A stretch of 26,807 bases of DNA from a virus. The first letter of the stretch is position 1; each line of letters starts with the position of its first letter. The translations under genes were made by a program, and so were the position numbers. The notes beneath the pieces are model-generated. The model saw only the letters and a program-made list of their open reading frames with translations, did no database searches and was not told the DNA's origin. The stretch is from the IMG/VR virus record IMGVR_UViG_3300025892_000127, positions 1 through 26,807 of that record, one strand, 5' to 3'. Positions 25,484-26,807 of the stretch are shown piece by piece.

Positions 25484-26110
25484 ATGGCTATTTCAAGTTT
25501 AAGCAAATTTACAGTTCCGTTGGCGAGTGACCAATCAGCAAGTTCACAAGGCTTGTTGATGCCAAAACTCAAGTATCGCTTTAGAGTGAGCCTTGAAAAT
25601 TTTGGTGCTGGGGCTCCTAACATTGAACTAACAAAACAGGTAATTGATGTTACAAGACCAAATGTAAACTTCGAATCAATTGCGATTGATGTTTACAACT
25701 CAAAAGTTTACTATGCTGGTAAACACACATGGCAACCGATTACAATCACATTACGTGATGATGTAAACAACGCTGTGAGTAAGAGTGCAGGTCAACAATT
25801 ACAGAAACAATTCGATTTCTTCGAACAATCGAGTGCGGCTTCCGGAATAGATTACAAATTCAAAACTAGAATTGAAATCTTAGACGGTGGTAACGGTGCT
25901 AACACACCAAGCGTACTTGAGACATTTGAATTAGTTGGTTGTTTTGTACAAGACATTAACTACAATCAGTTAACATACTCAGATTCAAACCCAGTTGACA
26001 TTACTATGTCACTGCAATACGATAACGCAATCCAAACTAATGGTGCTGGTCAGCCAAACGGTATTGGTAGTGCTATCGGAAGAACAATTAGAACGTTAGC
26101 AACAGGCTAA
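25484..26110 (+). CDS. gp19: Tail tube protein gp19
   Basis: 208 residues, somewhat longer than T4 gp19 (163). Family features: YRFRVSLENFG, a VTRPNVNFESIAID segment with VYNSKVYYAGKHTWQPITITLRDD, the QKQFDFFEQ helix and FELVGCFVQDINYNQLTYSDSNPVDITMSLQYDNA, the C-terminal strand pair of the tube fold. gp19 hexamers stack into the inner tube through which DNA passes. It lies directly downstream of gp18 as in T4, is preceded by its own late promoter, and is closed by a strong terminator. Confidence 0.9.
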   Translation: MAISSLSKFTVPLASDQSASSQGLLMPKLKYRFRVSLENFGAGAPNIELTKQVIDVTRPNVNFESIAIDVYNSKVYYAGKHTWQPITITLRDDVNNAVSKSAGQQLQKQFDFFEQSSAASGIDYKFKTRIEILDGGNGANTPSVLETFELVGCFVQDINYNQLTYSDSNPVDITMSLQYDNAIQTNGAGQPNGIGSAIGRTIRTLATG

Positions 26111-26135
26111 TACCTAATTAGTAGTCATCTGTTTA

Positions 26136-26168
26136 CAAAGGGCCGGGGTAAAACTCGGCCTTTTTTTT
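26136..26168 (+). terminator. Rho-independent terminator after gp19
   Basis: GGCCG (26141-26145) pairs with CGGCC (26156-26160), extended by AAAG against the first Ts, with a ten-base loop and a run of eight T from 26161. It lies 30 bases after the tube stop codon and is the only clear terminator in the window. Confidence 0.9.
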
Positions 26169-26171
26169 ATG

Positions 26172-26179
26172 GCTAAATA
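26172..26179 (+). promoter_or_regulatory. T4-type late promoter (GCTAAATA), leaderless start
   Basis: GCTAAATA follows the terminator and is spaced five bases from the ATG at 26185, which is the predicted transcription start. No ribosome site is present. Confidence 0.65.
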
Positions 26180-26184
26180 ATAAT

Positions 26185-26807
26185 ATGAGCAAAGTAACTA
26201 AATTTTTAGGAAGTGTAGTCGGAGGAATATTTGGTTCTGAAGGCGACATGAAAGATTATAAACATGCCGCAAGATTGTTTACAGACGATTACATGCGTCT
26301 TGCACCCAAGGTTGAATTTTTATATCATGTACATTTTGATATTAATAAGGCCGCGGCACGTAGTCCGGGTGGTCCTGTAGGTTGGTCAAAGGCTGAACCA
26401 AACATCGAAGTAGGTATGCTAGTTAAAGCATGTCAAGTTCCAGGAGTAACACTTAATACTGAAACTAAAAATCAATACGGTAAGAAGACTAATATTCAAA
26501 CACAAGTGCAGTACACTCCAATTAATATAACATTCCATGATGATAATGTAAATTTAATTAGTGGTATGTGGCAACAATATTTTAAAAATTATTATGCTGA
26601 TTCTGTATTTCCAGAAGAGTTGAAAGTGCAACCAACTTACAGCAGACCAGGTCAGCAGAGCCGCAACCCTAATCTTGCCGGTCCTTATAACACATCCCCT
26701 ATACAAAGTAACAAAGTAGGATTTGGTATTAACAGTGATTTTCCAGGTCACTTCTTTAACAAAATTAGTATATATCAATTAAGTAGACATAACTTTTTTG
26801 AGTACAC
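26185..26807 (+). CDS. Second tail-tube-like protein (gp19/gp54 fold family), 3' end beyond the window
   Basis: The open frame begins at ATG 26185 and is still open at the right edge after 207 codons, so the protein is longer. It starts MSKVTKFLGSVVGGIFGSEGD. The middle resembles the tube protein before it: VKACQVPGVTLNTETKNQYG parallels the gp19 VIDVTRPNVNFESI segment, followed by VQYTPINITFHDDNVN and the helix MWQQYFKNYYAD. A Ser/Pro/Asn-rich stretch (QPTYSRPGQQSRNPN) follows, absent from gp19, then a beta-rich NKISIYQLSRHNFFEY. It is probably a tube paralogue for the baseplate-tube junction or tube end (gp54 or gp48 role). Separation from gp19 by a terminator and a leaderless promoter suggests lower expression. 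Confidence 0.75.
   Translation, partial: MSKVTKFLGSVVGGIFGSEGDMKDYKHAARLFTDDYMRLAPKVEFLYHVHFDINKAAARSPGGPVGWSKAEPNIEVGMLVKACQVPGVTLNTETKNQYGKKTNIQTQVQYTPINITFHDDNVNLISGMWQQYFKNYYADSVFPEELKVQPTYSRPGQQSRNPNLAGPYNTSPIQSNKVGFGINSDFPGHFFNKISIYQLSRHNFFEY

Noticed and set aside
1-26807. tRNA genes, CRISPR arrays, insertion sequences, integrase or attachment sites
   Set aside because: None were seen by eye on either strand; the window is filled with protein-coding genes and short regulatory gaps. A tRNA or repeat scan could still find a missed short element.

Overview
The window is a stretch of the virion-structure region of an AT-rich, T4-like marine myovirus. The evidence is a set of recognisable T4-type morphogenesis genes (neck gp13 and gp14, tail completion gp15, tail sheath gp18, tail tube gp19), the T4 gene 1-type dNMP kinase, and many T4-type late promoters (NNTAAATA). 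The proteins have the enlarged architecture of cyanophage and pelagiphage homologues, with C-terminal extensions on gp14 and gp15 and a very large sheath. Base composition and gene style fit a phage of SAR11/Pelagibacter or of a picocyanobacterium. Nothing in the window decides the host: there are no photosynthesis genes and no tRNA that I can see.

Layout. (1) 1-9362: host-interaction region. It holds the 3' part of a subtilisin-type protease gene cut by the window edge, a small poly-glycine protein, a 2379-residue multidomain fibre/adhesin, and a 251-residue follower that may be its assembly partner. (2) 9409-10146: a coiled-coil protein of unknown role. (3) 10100-17127: a dense cassette of enzyme genes, most of them overlapping by a few bases. 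It encodes a U32-like/methyltransferase fusion, four putative 2OG-Fe(II) oxygenases, a flavin-dependent tryptophan-halogenase homologue, a small unknown protein, a J-domain protein and, on the minus strand, a DUF6065-like protein. (4) 17124-20127, minus strand: gp14, gp15 and a Nudix hydrolase as one operon. (5) 20175-21953: gp13, the dNMP kinase with its own sigma70-like promoter, and a convergent HNH endonuclease. (6) 22062-26807: tail sheath, tail tube, a rho-independent terminator, and a second tube-like gene cut by the right edge.

How it fits together. Regions 1, 4, 5 and 6 build neck, tail and adsorption apparatus. The enzyme cassette lies between the fibre region and the neck/tail genes and is apparently expressed late, so it may modify a virion protein (hydroxylation, halogenation, methylation) or a small molecule; this is inference. 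Regulation is unusually readable. Late promoters precede most transcription units, several lie exactly five bases before an ATG so that the mRNA should be leaderless, and two lie back to back between gp14 and gp13. No stretch longer than 300 bases lacks a gene.
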